Both the position numbers and the translations under genes were made by a program. Under the pieces are notes generated by a model. It was not told the DNA's origin. It searched no databases and was given only the letters and a program-made list of their open reading frames with translations. Source: Alisma plantago-aquatica (Eukaryota > Streptophyta > Magnoliopsida > Alismatales > Alismataceae). From it: a stretch of 64,000 nucleotides of DNA. Location of the stretch: NCBI GenBank assembly GCA_963693085.1, contig OY856409.1:1333475915-1333539914 (forward strand), written 5' to 3'. Positions within the stretch are counted from its first letter, which is position 1. The number at the start of each line of letters is the position of its first letter. Of this stretch, positions 11,661-23,988 are shown piece after piece.

Positions 11661-14482
11661 TAATATGTTACAACCCCAATTTTTAGGCTTGAATGGTTTG
11701 GAATACAGTTTCTCCAATAAAATGTGTGATTATGAAATTTTATGATTTATGTGTATGGAATGGATTTCCTTTGCAATATTTCCTTTGTCTTCATGGGCCT
11801 TGTTGAATAATAAGCCCAATATAGTTAAAAGAGAGGAAAAGGAATCTATTAATAAGAGTAATTGAGTTAATGTTAAAGATTATGTGGAGTTATCTATAAG
11901 GCTAAGAGTTTATTCATCAAGAAGTAGATTTTGAATCCATATGATTTCTTGTGATACAAGGAATCCAAATAAAGAAGATAAAAGTGAAAGAAAGAGAAAA
12001 TATGAATAAACTAAGCTTTAATGTATAATAACTTGCATGTGAAGAAAACACCTCTTTCCTTTTGAGTTTGGGACTAAAACTTGGGGTATGACTAGATAAT
12101 TATAATATAAGACTTTCCCTAAAATTTGGATGAAAAAGGATAAATGAGGAGAGAGATATGGTTTTTGCAAGTTTTCCTAAAGTGAATGGATAATCCATTA
12201 ATCGTATTAAATGTCACACTAGTAATAGAATTGGATTTCTATTTCTAAGAACCCACATGACACAGACTGTTGGATCTGAGATCCAATGGCTCTGGCACAA
12301 TCCTGGTCATGATAGAAGACCTAAACCAGAGAACAAGTTGGATGATTTTTGTTTGCAATTTGATCGCGAGAAAGGAGACGAGCAGAGCTAGGATCAGTCC
12401 CAACGTCTTCGGGAGACCTTCCCGAACCCATCCACCCTGGGATTCGTGGGGTTTCATGATGAAACCTAGGAGTCCCCAATATCAGGGGAGCTTAGACGTT
12501 ACCCTATATAGGGGGGTACTCTGTGGTACCAGCACATCTAAAAACTTCCCTCATGAGTTTGAAAGGATTCCATGATCATTTTGATATCTCCAATTGAAGA
12601 ATCTATCTTGACCTTCGTTTTCGTCTCAGAGCAACTCCGACAAGATCTGGAGCGGTGTCATCTGATGGCGGCATGAGGCAAGTGTGTAATTGATGAGTGC
12701 TTTGATTTTGACAAGCCAAGACGAGGTCTGATTGGTGGGCCCAACCCAAGTGGCGCGGGCGGGACCTGAGTTGTCTTGCTAAGATGGCAAGCTCCCATTG
12801 GCTAGAAAGCAATTAATTAGTAAAATTCATATCTAATTAGTGGTAAATCGGATGGGGACATGTAATTTATGAAATTTGATAAAAAAAATCATGTAGATTG
12901 CAATAAAAATAGTTTTAGAGTCAGAATATGATCATAGTTCAAAAAGTATCTAAAGTTGCTATTCTTAATGCTTTATAACTAAGAAAAACCCTAATTTGAT
13001 GTTATATGAAATTGAGAAGATTAATGTGGATGTTCTATGAGCATATTAACTTGTTGTTAATAAAAGACATCTTGATGTCTAAATAGATGATCCATGTTCT
13101 TAATCGATTAATTTAGGGTTTCATATGAATAAAGTGCATTAATGGCAATCCACGCTGATTAGGAGCGGGAGGGGGGGTGACCGGACCACACCATCTCATG
13201 CCTCGAGAGTTTACCATGTTGGGCTCGCCCGGGGTGGGTTCTCTCGGTTACAAAAAAAAGTGCATTAATGGGCTAAGGAACCCTAATTTAGGTGTTAATG
13301 ACTTTTAATGAATTATATTTCGAGATCCTTTGTATGATATGATATTAGTATGATCCTAAGCCAATTGGATGATAGAGGCTTTAATATGAATAGATGAGTA
13401 ATTAGGGTTTTGAACATAGAAATGTTGTTTTAGGGTTTTGTTGACATAAAAAGGTAAAGTTGAGAAATAGATCTAAAGAACCCTGAAGAGACCTTAATTC
13501 AACTTAGAAAACCCTAAGAGGGATCCATAAGTCAATAAAGATAGTTCATAATGCGTATGTAGTAATTAGGTGATACATGCTTTTCAAGATTTAGTTGTAC
13601 TTGTGTGTGACTGCTTGATTGGTTGCTTCGATTATCTGGTTGGATTGTGCTTATGTCTTGTGAAATCTCCAAATTAGGTATGTGGTTAATTATGAGTACC
13701 CACTTTAAGTTTCTCAATGTTTTTATCGACGTTTTTTCGATTTCATGGAAATAAACTATTTGGATGCTTTTAATTCTGCAATCTTTAAAGTGAATATGAT
13801 TATCACAATTTAAGTATATATATGACTTGCCCAACCCTACATACCATCTCTGGATGTATAATAAGCGACCAAGCCCCAGAGGGAAGGACAAAGGTGGTCA
13901 AGCCCCAGAGGGGAAACCACTGGGCTCCCAGAGAGGTGACCCCAAGTACCAAGCTCAGGATGGAGAAGGTAGCCTTAAAGTCCCTTGCAAGGACTAAACC
14001 CTAAGAGTGGGCATCTGAGAGTATGAGTAAAAGAGGTTGGGAAGTCATATTGAAAAACGTAATTTTGAATTGTTAACAACTATTTTATGTGATTAAGTTG
14101 TTAGAACATATGTGCAATATTTTAGTTGTCACCACATACCAGTATATTCATTTATACTGACCGACATTTTGTTTGTCGGCGATTTAGGAATATCTAAAAT
14201 TGGACAAACAGTAGAGTGGAACTTGTGAAGAATAAAGTTAATTCATAAAGAAGGATTTAGTTAGATAGAACTCTACAGTGGGTAGAAATTCCAGATTCCT
14301 ACTTTTGAAAGGTATGTGATAAGTAAAAAAAAAATTATGCCTATTTTACGTTTAATTTCTGGTAGAATTTAATAATAATTTTTGATTATTTGCAAAACCA
14401 TTGATTTTTTTTTGGGATAGTTTCTTTGAATTATTAGTCTTCTTAATTGGGGGTTACCAGGAGGTGGGGTCGCTACATAACA
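11661..14482. mobile_element. 2.8-kb solo LTR with 5-bp target duplication
   Basis: The LTR spans 11666-14477. It starts TGTTACAACCCC and ends GGGGTCGCTACA, an extended imperfect terminal inverted repeat with TG...CA ends. It is flanked by TAATA (11661-11665) and TAACA (14478-14482), a 4-of-5 duplication. No internal domain remains, so recombination between two LTRs probably removed it. It sits between PBS and gag of the Athila-like element and is therefore younger. Its right 1.2 kb is related to 62480-63684. Confidence 0.65.
13131..13271 (+). mobile_element. 111-bp poly(A) retroposon with 15-bp target duplication
   Basis: The insert 13146-13256 ends in an A-run and is flanked by AAAGTGCATTAATGG at 13131-13145 and 13257-13271, identical in all 15 bases (the last tail A's may belong to either). 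This is the hallmark of LINE-mediated insertion. The body is GC-rich. I did not find convincing A and B boxes, so it may be a 5'-truncated SINE or another short retrotransposed RNA. Confidence 0.7.
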
Positions 14483-14508
14483 CTTCTTACTCTAAACAAA
14501 TATTGATG

Positions 14509-14530
14509 CTCCCTGGAAATGACTCCAAAA
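14509..14530 (-). other. Primer binding site, probable tRNA-Asp type
   Basis: The minus strand reads TTTTGGAGTCATTTCCAGGG, close to TTTTGGCGCCGTTGCCGGGG, the sequence that follows the 5' LTR in many Athila/Tat elements. It lies 12 bases inside the right LTR and supports minus orientation. Confidence 0.55.
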
Positions 14531-14542
14531 ACTTGTTTTTCA

Positions 14543-16351
14543 TGTGCGCAAGTCATAAATTTATAAACTCAAACACTGCCCCGCAAGTATACATATGTTT
14601 ATAGTAATATAGATGTCATCTAAAGAGAAATATGAGAGTATTAAACTTTCAACAATATAGATTGGTTACAAAAGGATGATCGGTTTTGGATTAAACTAAT
14701 TGACATGTTTAAAGAAGGCAGTAAATCCTAATCACTTGGAGGATGATTAAAATTAGATTAAGAGAATTTTAGATATGGGATTTCACTTCCATATCAAAAC
14801 TTACATACATCCATATAATCTAGACTTACAAGTCAACTCATACATAGGGGGTTTTATATCATCACACACCTTTGGGTGATGTGAGACAGTTCTAACTTCA
14901 CATAACATTCCCATACTTATGCTTAGTTTCTATCTACAAACCTTGAATCCTTAATATAATCCTAGCTACTCCCAAAGTCAAGGATTTTTGCCAAGATAGT
15001 TACTCCTTACTTATTAATATATCTTCCCATATTATAAAAAGAAGCATACATCGTGCAAGAAAGATGACCAATCGTGCAAATAAGAAAATAAGCACCAAAA
15101 CATATCTTGGAATAGTAAATCAACTAGCATTAAGTATGAAATTTGAGTTTTCATAAGTAATGACATGGGATCTACTCTTCCATGCCCTAGAAATGAACTT
15201 CTAATTGCACATAGTGATGAAATACAAGTACAAGTAGTGAATTATGGAGTAAAACATTAGTAGGGAAGGATGAATAACAAAGAAATATATAGGAATGGAA
15301 GAACAAGTAGGAACTCTGACTAGAAGATGGAGTTTCATCCTTGCAACTACTCCCACTCTGGCAACCTTCTCTCCTGAGCAGACGGAATGGAATGGAGAAG
15401 CCTTTGTTACAGTCTGTGAAGAGGAATGGAGTAGAGAAGAGGTTCTCTCTTGAGTAACCACCTCGTTCTCCCCAAGATCCCCTCCTTTCTCCTCTTCTCT
15501 ACTCTTTTTTCAAAATGTTCTTTAAATGAAAAGTGATAACTATACTATAGATGTCCTTTCATTTTTTAAAACTAGGGACGGTTGCTCTGAAAATGTGAAA
15601 AAATTGTCGACGACACAAAGTGTCTGTGATGCGACACAGTGTGTTGCCCTGAATAATTGAAGGTGGAACTACCCCATTCGAAGGATCCACATCTTGTCAG
15701 TTGGCTGACACACAATGTTACTGATAATTTGATGAAGATCTAAAAAATCTGGACTAAGTGAACATGTTGTGTTCTAATACACACTAGCCATGTTTCCAGG
15801 CAAGGACTTTGGCAAAATTTGAATGAAGAGACACGATGTGTCTTCTGAGAGATATGCCATGTTGCTGCTCAGTTGGCTAACACACAGTGTTACTGATAAT
15901 TTGATGAAGATCTAAAAAATCTAGAATAAGTGAACATGTTGTGTTCTAATACACACTAGCCATGTTTCCAGGCAAGGACTTTGGCAAAGTTTGAATGAAG
16001 AGACACAATGTGTCTTCTGAGAGATATGCCATGTTGCTGCTCATCTGAGAGGAACAATATGTGCCTTCAACTTAACACATTGTATTCAACAAAAGACACA
16101 GCATGTTTCTTTCAGAAACTTTGACAAATTTCTTGAAACATGTGCAATCACTTGGAGAATCTAAATAAGGTCAGATTTTGCTCAAAATAACCCCATTTCT
16201 TCATCATTATTGTGTACCTGTAATCACAAACATGAAATGAGTAAAGACAACTATAAAGTGGGAAATCTAGTATGATTATGAGTGATTATTGGGTGAATTG
16301 ATTTGGAAATGCAACCAAAAGTGGTCTAGGAGATGGTATAAAATACACACA
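14543..16351 (-). repeat. 5' LTR of the Athila/Tat-like element
   Basis: Diverged direct partner of 6885-8500, starting TGTGCGCAAGTC on the plus strand and ending ACACACA. It contains a tandem duplication at 15698-16041 that the other LTR lacks. Confidence 0.7.
15698..16041. repeat. 172-bp tandem duplication inside an LTR
   Basis: The unit beginning CAGTTGGCT is present twice with a period of 172 bases and only a few differences. The partner LTR has one copy, so the duplication happened after integration. Confidence 0.75.
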
Positions 16352-16783
16352 TTCACTGGCCTATTAGTATTTCAGATATTCTTGAATGTATTCTCTTTTA
16401 AATGAGTTGATACATATTTTTTTAAAATACCTCGTTTCCATGGTAAATAGTATTTGACAATATATGCATCTTGATATCAAACATGAACCTAGATAAAAGG
16501 CCATTCCGCATGTTGATATCCCACTAAAAGGAAATGGTATCTTTTTATTGCTTATCTGTTACATTTCCAATCATTATTGCATATCTAGTTAGGTGGAATC
16601 TTGTAAAGAGAATCCTTTCCTTTATTGTTGGATATTTGGTTAAGAGGTATCTCTAAATAGATGTCTTTTCCTTCTAGTCAAGTGGCATATATGGGACCCT
16701 CGCCTCTCACCTTTGAATGTGTGTGGTTGAGATGTCCACCTTTGTATGGAATATAATGGAAGATCATAATGAATTACACATCT
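16352..16783. other. Short unassigned spacer
   Basis: AT-rich sequence between two LTR elements. I see no gene or repeat partner in it. Confidence 0.4.
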
Positions 16784-19700
16784 TGTTATGGACATGTCTG
16801 GGCTTAAATGGTAAATTACAGTTTACTTAGATGATAACATGCTTAATTAGATTGATAATCTCTTCAACCTGATTAATGATGGTAGCTCAATTGTGATGTT
16901 TTAAACCAAATAAGGAACTCTACTCATTATTTTACTTTGAAGGAGTAGGGTTTGAGAAGTGTAAATTCTAATCAGCCAAAACTAGGTGTTTTATAGGATA
17001 TAAATACAAAATTTGATAGGTATAGTAGTATGGTAAATTATATTTCATTTTTTCTATGTAACATTGATTTACTTGAAATTTTGATATGATATGTATAATT
17101 CAATCATGCTTGTTACTGAAAAATTCCAAAAGATTTAAATGTTCTTTGAATGTGGTGCTCGATCAAGTTACACTTCGACCGATCATGCTACAAACTGTTG
17201 TTTAGTAGTGTAGTATTTGATTTTTATTTATTTATCCATAACCCATAATAATCTCAAATTTTTAGTAAATGTCTTCAACTATGTCTTAGACAACATGCTA
17301 CTTTTTTGTAATTTTTTAGAGGAGTCTTGACCTATTCAATAAATGATATTCTGTAACATTTCTATGATAGGAAATTTACTAAAATAAAAGAAAGTACAAA
17401 TAGGGTCAATTTACAATTGACCCAAGCACCTTAATTGCTCTATAAGAGTAACATAACACACTACGGGCTCCTATATTTCTTGATTAATTCCAGAGAAACA
17501 AAATCCTATAATGAGAGGGAGATTTAGATTTTGGATGAAAAAAGTGGTAAAGATGACGATCTAGGGTTTTCTCTTCCTAGAGTTGATGAAATCAAGTAAG
17601 TTTGTCATCTGTAGATAACTTTTCTTTGTGATTAATTCTTCGCTCACATGTTCAGATTATGTCTCTCCTCTAATTTGATTCAAAATGATATCAACTCTCC
17701 CTCTTTTCCTACTCTTTATCTATAGCTCTCCATTCCTAGGGTTTACGAATAGGAAGGAAGAAAAAAGTGATGGATTGCTAGGAGTTTGATATTGATTCTA
17801 GAATTTCAGATCTTGAGCTATGTTTTTAAGATGTCTTCACACCGTAGGTGAGTGGGTACTTCCATTAATTAGTAGATTTCATGAATTTGGATTAAATCCA
17901 CTATAATATTCAACTCTTCCCTTATACGCAATAAAATCCTAATATGCCTTTCAATTCTAGCTTTTGTAATATGATATACAAATGGTCTATTTTCATATTG
18001 TGATTAAATTCTAATGATAAAATTGTATCAAAACTAGATACAAATTAAATACAATCAAATTCCTAAAGTTATTGCAGAAGTTATAAGAATATAATAAAAT
18101 ATAGAGTTTTCAGTTATGTCTGATTTATTGTATATCTAAATGAATAAATTTGCCTATTTGAATCTACTTTTTTTTATAAATGATTGTTTTATATGAATGT
18201 TTAGTATAGATATGTAAGATATTATTTTGGAATTCATTTGATATTATCAGGTTTTCTTGATATCTCAGTTAAGAGGGTGAAACCTTATATGAATGAAAAG
18301 TCAAAAGTTTTCAAATAAACATCATGAAATCCAAAAAATGTGATTTATTTTAATGTTATAGATTTATTTATTCAAGGTTATTATTGATGCATGATATATT
18401 GATGAATAGTGTGGATACCCTAGTTCAGTTCATTCTAGAGTTTCATATATATGTTTGGTTGTATGTGAACTATTGAGAGTAATCTTTTATCAGTGTTATG
18501 ATGAATGAAATCATTACACAAGTTGTGTGATGTGTGAATGAGGCAAATGAAAACCTGAGGATAGGGTTTTCACTGAATGAAGCATTTTCAATTCAGTGTT
18601 CTTCAATATGATAAGTGGTGTTGTTTAGTTGCTCAGTTTACTATACAAATTGTTGAATTTTTATGAAAAGAACTATTCACAAGGTTAAACAAATAAACGT
18701 TGATTTGATGATTGAGATATGTATTTAAATCGTAAACTAGACATTCAGATACCTTGAACACTATTGATTCCTTTATAGGAGGCATGTGCTGTGGGGAGGA
18801 AATGTGCATCCTGACTTGAGGTATTTTTTCCAGATTTAGGTAAGCCATAGTGTACTAGTTGGGTGTGAGGGCTACGCCCGTGAGGACAGACTCCTTAAGA
18901 TTGTGAGGTATCTAAAATCAACCGGGGATGTCAGTTGTACCTATTTTTCTAGTCAGTCGGTTGACCGTTGTGGGACCACTGATGTAGAGTTGTGTTGATC
19001 ACTGGAACTCTTTGGTAGGTTCACTAAAGCACAACAAGCCAGAGTGCTTTGACTCTCTGCCTGAGTACCTAGTTTTAGAGGAGCCCAGATATCTAGCCAC
19101 TCCCATTAGCCCCCGTGATTTAGATACAGCAAGGCCCGCTGCAGATGGAGTATTACTCAAGATTAAATACTTAGGAACCCGGGCATGATTCTAAGTCTTG
19201 GATAGTGAGATAATATCTTTCTACGATGCTTTCACATATCGTGGTAAACTTCATGTTGGTTTAGGGCATAATAAGGTGAGTGAGAGATAATCAAGTGTGT
19301 GTAATTATTGATTTATTCCTTGTAGTTCTATAAAGTAACTTGCTATTTGTATGTTTCTAAATTACTAGTTTCTTTTTTATTGTTTAAGAATGTTTAATAA
19401 TTTATTTACTATTTGTAGTCAACTAGAGTAACATGCCATACATATGTTTGTGAATGACTACTTCCTTTATAGATTGCTAATGTTATACTTTACATTCAGC
19501 TTCTTGATAACATATTTCTAATTATATACATGCTATAAATTGTTTCTTTGAAGTACTCATTCACTTAGCAAGTAGGCTCACCCCTCTACTCACTTTTTTT
19601 TTTGGAAACCATGTGGATTTGGACAATGTCAATGCCAGAGTAGATCTGCCACAAGAGCTAAGTATGATAATAGCTAAGTTTAGTTGGTCCCTGACACTCT

Positions 19701-20024
19701 AGGTCCTTGTATAGAAGTGAGAGAGTTGTAAATGATGATGTGTAACTTTGTTTCCTTAACAATAGAGAATGTATTTGATTATCATGTCATAGTACATAGA
19801 AATGTGAGAAATAAAATGAATGTTTAGATATGTATTTTTATTCTTGAAATTAGATTAGAGTAATCAAGTTTTAAATCCCCTTGTATAGTTAGTTTATGTG
19901 ATTAAATGTGATAAAACAAAGAGTTTGAAATAAAAAAATTAAGGGTGTTCTTTGTATTATGTTTAATGCTTAACTTATGCCCTAATCTCATAATTAGTGG
20001 TTATCATGAGATGTGGGTGTAACA
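16784..20024 (+). repeat. 5' LTR of the LARD-like element
   Basis: Starts TGTTATGGAC and ends GGGTGTAACA, giving TGTTA...TAACA termini. The first 480 bases match 23398-23890. A possible TATA element (GATATAAATAC) lies near 16998. The long, AT-rich LTR with a GC-richer block around 18860-19150 resembles chromovirus LTRs of the Del/Tekay type, but I cannot assign the lineage without coding sequence. Confidence 0.65.
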
Positions 20025-20027
20025 ACT

Positions 20028-20040
20028 TGGTATCAGAGCT
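20028..20040 (+). other. Primer binding site, initiator tRNA-Met
   Basis: TGGTATCAGAGCT starts 4 bases after the LTR end. TGGTATCAGAGC is the exact complement of the plant initiator tRNA-Met 3' end, used by many LTR elements. Confidence 0.85.
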
Positions 20041-23000
20041 AAGATCGAGTCATCATTGATCACTAAGATAGAAACTCAGAGTCATAAGTGTTGTAATTAG
20101 GATGTAATGTGGCAATAGATCTGGGAGGTCTGAGCATTTGAATACCTTAGCCTGGCATTTTAATACTTAGGTTGACCAGTATCAAGATACACTATCTATT
20201 CTTCTCTGGATTCCCTGTCCAAGTGCTTATATGGAGTATGGGCTAGAGAGAAACCTAGAAGTGTTAGGGTTAGAAGACTAGAAAGTAATGAAGGAATAAG
20301 AGCGTAAAGATAGAATGTGATCGAACTTTGATTTTATACATTGTTTTGATTTGAGATAGCTAAAAATGATCTTATCTATATGGAATCTAGATATCCACTT
20401 TTTATAATATATTAATGATTCTTTAAGATTGTTGTACAATATGAAGTTATTTCAGTTATTGTCTATATTCTTTACGTCATGTAGAACAAAAATAATCTTT
20501 AAATGAGTTTTCTCTAATTGGATTTTCTTTCCAAATGTTTGAGATAATAAGAGTCATTAATCATGAGTAGATCTTGTCTTTGGGACAAGGTTTGGCCTGG
20601 TCTGGCTGGCAAGATTAGTTATTGGGTTCTAATGACTCATAATAATAATGTAATAATAGTAAATGTTGGATAAATAAAACTAAGATTGTAGTGGTAATTT
20701 ACATACACTAAGATGTTGAAATGTAAAGGTTAGACTGGAATCACTATGAATCACTTGGAATTGATATCTAAGATCCAGCTTTGGGGCCTTAGATAAGAAA
20801 CCTTAGATCACAGATAAAGGAAGAAGGAATGTAGATTCAAGATACATATTAGTGTATATTATACAAAATGAAAAACAAAGAATGGATAAAGAGACCTGCA
20901 TCATATAATTAATTGAGGCACTTTCTTCAATTTGAAACAAAGGTAAGTAAACAATAAAGGAGTTAAAGAGTATTCTAAGATACACAAAAGAGATGGATTG
21001 ATTGTACAAAGCCTCATGATAATGATGTATGTTAAATAAAGAGATAGAATAGAAAGAAATCAATAGAAAGTGATATAAGATTGAGAATAAAGCTTAATGA
21101 TCAGTATTACATGAAGTATCAAAATATGAAAGGTGAGAAAGATAAGAGAAAATTGTATAGAAGCCAAGATAGTAAGAATAATTATGATAAATGGATCATA
21201 TTGTTTATTAAAATGCCTTTATGTACTCCAAAACAAAAGGAAAATAGGAGAAAAGAGTTAGGCATACAACTAGTCCATGTAAGTGGATAATTTTCATAAC
21301 AAATAAAGTAAAGAGAGATATACAAACATGTTAATTATAAGATTATGATAAGAAAGTCAGATGAAACAAAGATAAATAATGGAGACAGTGAGTTTCATAA
21401 AGAAAAGTGGGTTACATGATATAATAGAAAGCATGGAATATATCATTATATTATGAACTTGAATGCATTCATCCTTAATACCTTTTGATTCAAAGTCTCT
21501 ATAGAGTAACAATCGAGTTCCCATTAGATGTATTCAATAGGTTCTTAGTGATGATGTGGAACTAGTTTTCAAAAGAAGAACAAAAGTGCTGCAAAAAAAT
21601 GAACAAGTCATATGAAGGTAAACTATATTTAGAATAGAAAAGCTTGATTGAAAGAGAAGATATGTTCTACCCCTGTAAGAGTTTTTTGATTTGAAACTAA
21701 TGATATGTAATGTAGTAAACATAATATGAAACTGGTAGGGAAAATGTTGATTTAGAATTTCAATTCATATTAGTAAAAGGGTAATAAGAAATATGTATGA
21801 CATGGGATACATAATCATACACATGAATGAGAAACATGACCATAAGAGATGAGTAGAAGTTAACAATGACATATGGAAGAGTAGTATATATGGAGACAAT
21901 AATAGAAAATAAAGAAGGGATTGAAACATAAGGGAGTAATATCAATTACAAGAGAGAGAGAGACTGTGAGATGTGAGAACGCTAAATAGTCTAGTCTCTT
22001 TGATGATGAGTAATTAAACCTAGATATGGGAAATGTGTTTAGTGAATGCTCGAAGGTAAGAATTCTAAATCTCAAAATCATCTTCTATTTGCATCCTTCT
22101 TAATGAGAGTAACATGGGGATGTAGTGAAAAGGAAATAAAAGTTAAATGATACATAACCAAGAGGAAGTAACCTATCATAAAAGTCAAGTAAGAGAAAAG
22201 AAATTTAAGTGATAAAGATAAGGAAGACTTGAGTAAACTTCAAGAGAGATAACATTTTCATATCAAAATAAGGAAGTAAAATCATGTAATAATAAGATGA
22301 TATTGTTGATAAGGATCAAAGCTTAGAACATTTAGAGTTGAAGTAGTTCAGGGGATACCACTAGTGATTTGACCTTGAATACTAACATCTCTACAAAATA
22401 AATCCTGAGATATGTAATATGAAAAGAAACTAGAAGTGATAAAAATTATGATTTAAAAGTTTCAAATGAGAAAGGTAGATAAACAACATGGAATTGACTA
22501 AGAATGAAGGATAAAAATAGATTTGATACGTAAGAATTATAATTTCAACAAAAGGAGAGTGCAACATGAGAAAAGTGTGATTTGATATAAATTCTTGCAG
22601 TGATTGGATGAATGATGAATATTCCATTCTTACCTCAAATATTTTAATGATTAGAGATGCTTAATCCATTTGATCAAAATGAGAAAGATAAGTTAGAAGA
22701 AGTAAGTGTAATGAATAAGAAAGAAATAAAAGGTTGATAAAAAAGGAAATCAAAGAAAACAAATGACTTTCAGTAATATGTGAATTTGTTTCCAAACGTA
22801 TAATTTGTTGAAGATATATCAAGTAATGTAATTTTTTTACACATATGATTCCAATTGTACATCTGCAAGCAATATTTTAAATTGAAATGGTGTCGTGGTT
22901 TAGTCATTCATACTTGTAATCCAACTCAGTATTGTACAATTGTTCTCAAATCTAGTCTTGCAACTTAATAATGGTTTTCTATTAGAGTAGCACAACAATT

Positions 23001-23380
23001 AACTTCAAAAAAACAAAGTGAATTCTCTTTAGTAACTCAGATGTGATATAAAACAATAGTATATATTGAGCTGTAAAAATGAAAACGGTTGGATCGAATT
23101 GCCTCTACTAAGACAACACCTCAAAAGGGTATGACGTGATTGAAAATGGTTGTTTCTATTTCTCTTTCCTATTATTGATTGTGACATAAAAAATCTTTGT
23201 TGTCATTGATAGGCCTTGTTTTTAAATTGTTGTGATTAGAAGAGAAACAAAGGACTCAGAGTTGAAAATAATATTCAATTATGAATTACAAGAATATAGT
23301 AAGACATAAGATTTAAAAGTTTAAAATAAATATTGAATGTACTTTTTCTCATATTTATGTTTTGCAGACAAAACCTTTTT
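20041..23380 (+). other. Purine-rich non-coding interior
   Basis: About 3.3 kb dominated by A and G on the plus strand, especially 20800-22800 (many AGAAAG, AAGATAAG-type runs). Open frames on the minus strand are Phe/Ser/Tyr-rich products of this bias. No retroviral motif is visible. Confidence 0.55.
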
Positions 23381-23397
23381 AAGGAGGGGGGGAAGAA
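23381..23397 (+). other. Polypurine tract
   Basis: AAGGAGGGGGGAAGAA directly before the 3' LTR start. It fixes plus orientation and the inner boundary of the 3' LTR. Confidence 0.8.
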
Positions 23398-23890
23398 TTT
23401 TAATGACCTCGTTTGAGCTTAATTGGTAAATTAGGATTAACCTGGATGATTACATGCTTAATTAGATTGATCATCGCTTAAACCTGATTAATGATGGTAG
23501 CTCGATTGTAATGTTTCAAAGCTAAGAAGGAACCAATCATGATTTTACTTTGAAGGATTATAATTTTAGAAGTGTACAGTCGGCCTAAATTATGGTTTTT
23601 ATAGTATATAAATATAAAATTGAATAGGTATAGTAGTATGGTAAATAATTTTTCATATATTCTACGTAACTTATATTTACTTGAAATTTGGAAATTTTTT
23701 GGATAACTCAATAATATGTGTTAGTGAAAAATGTTATAATATTTCTATATTCTTTGAATGTGGTTATTAGTTGAATTATACTTTGACTGGCCATACTACA
23801 AACTATTGTTTAGCAATGTATTGGTTGATTTTTAATTATTTATCTTTAATCAGAAATAATGTGAAATAATGTGGTTATTAGTTGAATACA
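23398..23890 (+). repeat. Truncated 3' LTR of the LARD-like element
   Basis: Matches the first part of 16784-20024, including GATGATTACATGCTTAATTA and a TATAGTAGTATGGTAAAT block, then stops abruptly near 23890 next to copia sequence. The missing 2.7 kb of LTR is not found on the other side of the copia element. Confidence 0.65.
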
Positions 23891-23988
23891 TAGTGTCATC
23901 CGATTTACCCGACAGCTTGTTATTACCACATTGAACCCAATTTGTGGGATCTCCACTCTTTTGGGTTGGGTTGCTACTGCCTGCAAAT

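Larger units (their letters stand above)
6885..16351 (-). mobile_element. Athila/Tat-like Ty3/gypsy element, nested and decayed
   Basis: Two diverged direct repeats (6885-8500 and 14543-16351) frame the element. On the minus strand, the right LTR is followed by a sequence resembling the tRNA-Asp binding site of Athila/Tat elements, then by a gag relic. A purine tract abuts the left LTR. After removing the inserted solo LTR (11666-14477), the PBS lies only a few hundred bases from gag, as in intact members of the lineage. Between gag and the PPT there is about 1.1 kb without protease, reverse transcriptase or integrase motifs, so pol has been lost. No clear 5-bp target duplication is visible. 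Confidence 0.7.
16784..23890 (+). mobile_element. LARD-like LTR retrotransposon with a non-coding interior
   Basis: A 3.2-kb 5' LTR is followed by a perfect tRNA-Met PBS core. A 3.3-kb interior ends in a strong purine tract, then the first 490 bases of the 3' LTR follow. The two LTR copies can be followed by eye from the GCTTAA...GGTAAATTA block onwards. No gag or pol motif is visible in either strand of the interior, which is unusually purine-rich on the plus strand. Long LTRs with a non-coding interior are features of large retrotransposon derivatives, which depend on enzymes supplied by other elements. The 3' LTR is cut at about 23890, where the copia element begins. Confidence 0.65.

Noticed and set aside
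20803..22627. Several minus-strand frames rich in Phe, Ser, Tyr and Ile
   Set aside because: They are the complement of the purine-rich interior of the LARD-like element and have no motif.
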